A program made the position numbers and the translations under genes. Under the pieces are notes generated by a model. It worked only from the letters and a program-made list of their open reading frames with translations, did not search any database and was not told the origin of the DNA. 64,000 nucleotides of DNA from Carallia brachiata (lineage: Eukaryota > Streptophyta > Magnoliopsida > Malpighiales > Rhizophoraceae). This document shows positions 62,886 through 64,000 of this stretch, piece after piece. The stretch's first letter is position 1. The number at the start of each line of letters is the position of its first letter. Location of the stretch: the NCBI GenBank assembly GCA_021464245.1, contig JADCRB010000162.1, forward strand, positions 1,585,476-1,649,475, in the 5' to 3' direction.

Positions 62886-64000
62886 TCACTGGTGCAGAAG
62901 CTCTAATGCTTTCAGCAATGTTGGCCTAAACCTGTCCAAATCAAGCTTTACACTTTGCTTGTCCAAGTATACTGACTTGAATGCAAACCAGCCCTGCTTT
63001 TGGATCACCCTAGGGTCTCTCAGGACTACATGGTCAGCTGGATATTGGTTCACCAAGCTGCTCTCTTCTAGCTCTATCTTATACTCCAAGTACCTTAAGT
63101 TCAAGTTCTTGCAGGGCTCTTCATAGAACACTCTCGAGAGCCATTCGAAGCCTCCGAATGGGACTACTTGGATCAGGGTTGCATTTTCAGGAAGGAAAAG
63201 AATGTTGGTTAGCCCAGCTCCATGAACTCCCAGCAAAACATCGCAGGAATTCACAATTTGTGCAAACCTCGCTAAATTGGCATCTGGCTCAGCCACAACT
63301 ACATTGTACCCCAAACTTTGAGCCATCTCGGCAATTCCATCCACATCTGTAAAAGCTCTAGATCTTTTTCTTGAAATGATTAGGATTTTAGGCCTTTCCT
63401 TTTTGCCAACCCCAATTTTAACTGCAGTTCTTTTCTTCAATGAATATGAATTTCTCAGAAAATCCCTGAAATCTTTCATCGAAAACCCAGATATTGAAGG
63501 ATCAACGTTGAGCTCTTTTCCTGGTTGACGTTTAAGGCCAACTACCATGCTTGGAAAGCAATGGACACCTGCTCTCTTATCAATGTCAACAATCTCATAT
63601 CTTGATAATGCCCTCACCAATAGTTCAAACTTTGTCATCCACCAAGGTGCTTGGTTAGTGATTAGGAACTGCACTTCTCCAATAAAGGTTCGAGCAGTTG
63701 AGTACAGCGGGATCATGATATCAGCAAAGGCATGGAAATGGTTTCCTGCATATCCTCCAGTAGAAAATAGGACTGCAGTAACATTGTGATTTTGAGTGCA
63801 CTGAGGGATGCCTTGACCATCACTTACAAGTTTCACTAACCATTCTTTCACAGCACTCATTGCTGCCATGTCACCCTTTCGGGCATACGGCCTGATACTC
63901 CAGGAGGTGTTTTCTGCTGCCAGGATATCCATTTCAGACGTGACGATGAAAATGGTGGATGAACTTCCATCAACCCTGATGTCCCCTTTAACATCACAGA
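62886..64000 (-). CDS. GT61-family glycosyltransferase (DUF563), partial
   Basis: A continuous minus-strand frame from the right edge of the window to a stop at 62886, 371 codons, with the N-terminus beyond 64000. GT61 enzymes are Golgi type-II membrane proteins. Plant members add xylose or arabinose to N-glycans or xylan, so the substrate cannot be told from this fragment. Family features: CDVKGDIRVDG...STIFIV at the edge, GNHFHAFADIMIPLY, KRRSRAF-like basic block (RKRSRAFTDVDGIAEMA) and the conserved GVHGAGLTNILFLP motif near the C-terminus, then a PADHVVLRDP segment. The initial Met of the longest internal frame (63932) is not the start, since the reading frame and family sequence continue upstream of it. 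Undamaged frame. Confidence 0.9.
   Translation of the reverse strand, partial: CDVKGDIRVDGSSSTIFIVTSEMDILAAENTSWSIRPYARKGDMAAMSAVKEWLVKLVSDGQGIPQCTQNHNVTAVLFSTGGYAGNHFHAFADIMIPLYSTARTFIGEVQFLITNQAPWWMTKFELLVRALSRYEIVDIDKRAGVHCFPSMVVGLKRQPGKELNVDPSISGFSMKDFRDFLRNSYSLKKRTAVKIGVGKKERPKILIISRKRSRAFTDVDGIAEMAQSLGYNVVVAEPDANLARFAQIVNSCDVLLGVHGAGLTNILFLPENATLIQVVPFGGFEWLSRVFYEEPCKNLNLRYLEYKIELEESSLVNQYPADHVVLRDPRVIQKQGWFAFKSVYLDKQSVKLDLDRFRPTLLKALELLHQ

Noticed and set aside
1..64000. tRNA, rRNA, CRISPR, phage or bacterial-type operon features
   Set aside because: Looked for cloverleaf and T-loop patterns, repeat-spacer arrays and ribosome-binding sites. None are convincing, and the DNA is plainly plant nuclear.

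Overview
The window is nuclear DNA of a flowering plant, most likely a woody eudicot. The evidence is GT-AG introns with T-rich 3' ends, AT-rich intergenic DNA, plant-type gene families (PLS-class PPR, plant RPA70 with zinc knuckles, RCK/MHK-type kinase, GT61 glycosyltransferase, a type-I MADS-like coiled coil) and several small DNA transposons and retroelement scraps. Species cannot be fixed from sequence alone. There are nine loci. None forms an operon, and their roles (rRNA transcription, organelle RNA metabolism, DNA replication, kinase signalling, glycosylation) are independent.

Layout: 885-18158 (+) is most of the second-largest subunit of RNA polymerase I, with 21 visible coding exons; its 5' end lies left of the window. 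19816-24948 (-) is a five-exon membrane protein with a Cys-rich loop. 27643-30793 (-) is a plant protein in two coding blocks that may be KOKOPELLI-like, with a polypurine tract between the blocks. 31729-32075 looks like a Copia LTR with a primer-binding-site stub. 34306-36511 (+) is a PPR protein of the E class. 37.1-39.4 kb holds three inverted-repeat DNA transposons. 41074-44983 (+) is the RPA large subunit, C/E type. 46231-47829 (-) is a conserved plant membrane protein. 50106-50902 is a retroposed insert with a poly(A) tail and target-site duplication. 51998-52378 (-) is a small coiled-coil gene. 57509-61657 (+) is an MHK/CDKF;4-type kinase with 16 coding exons. 62886-64000 (-) is the C-terminal part of a GT61 glycosyltransferase.

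The strongest signal that ordinary annotation would miss concerns reading frames. Four or five otherwise well-preserved genes in the first 45 kb are each broken by isolated single-base losses, 12 clear and up to 14 in total. Restoring one base each time brings back the frame, the intron phase and the family sequence. No single-base gain is needed, and most sites are short homopolymers. Genes to the right of 45 kb show none. This fits residual consensus indels in a long-read assembly better than pseudogenes. I found no convincing undescribed biological system. The best biological leads are the self-complementary GA/CT repeats in the kinase leader, the E2F-TATA arrangement on the RPA gene, and a set of retroposed and MITE insertions with readable target-site duplications.
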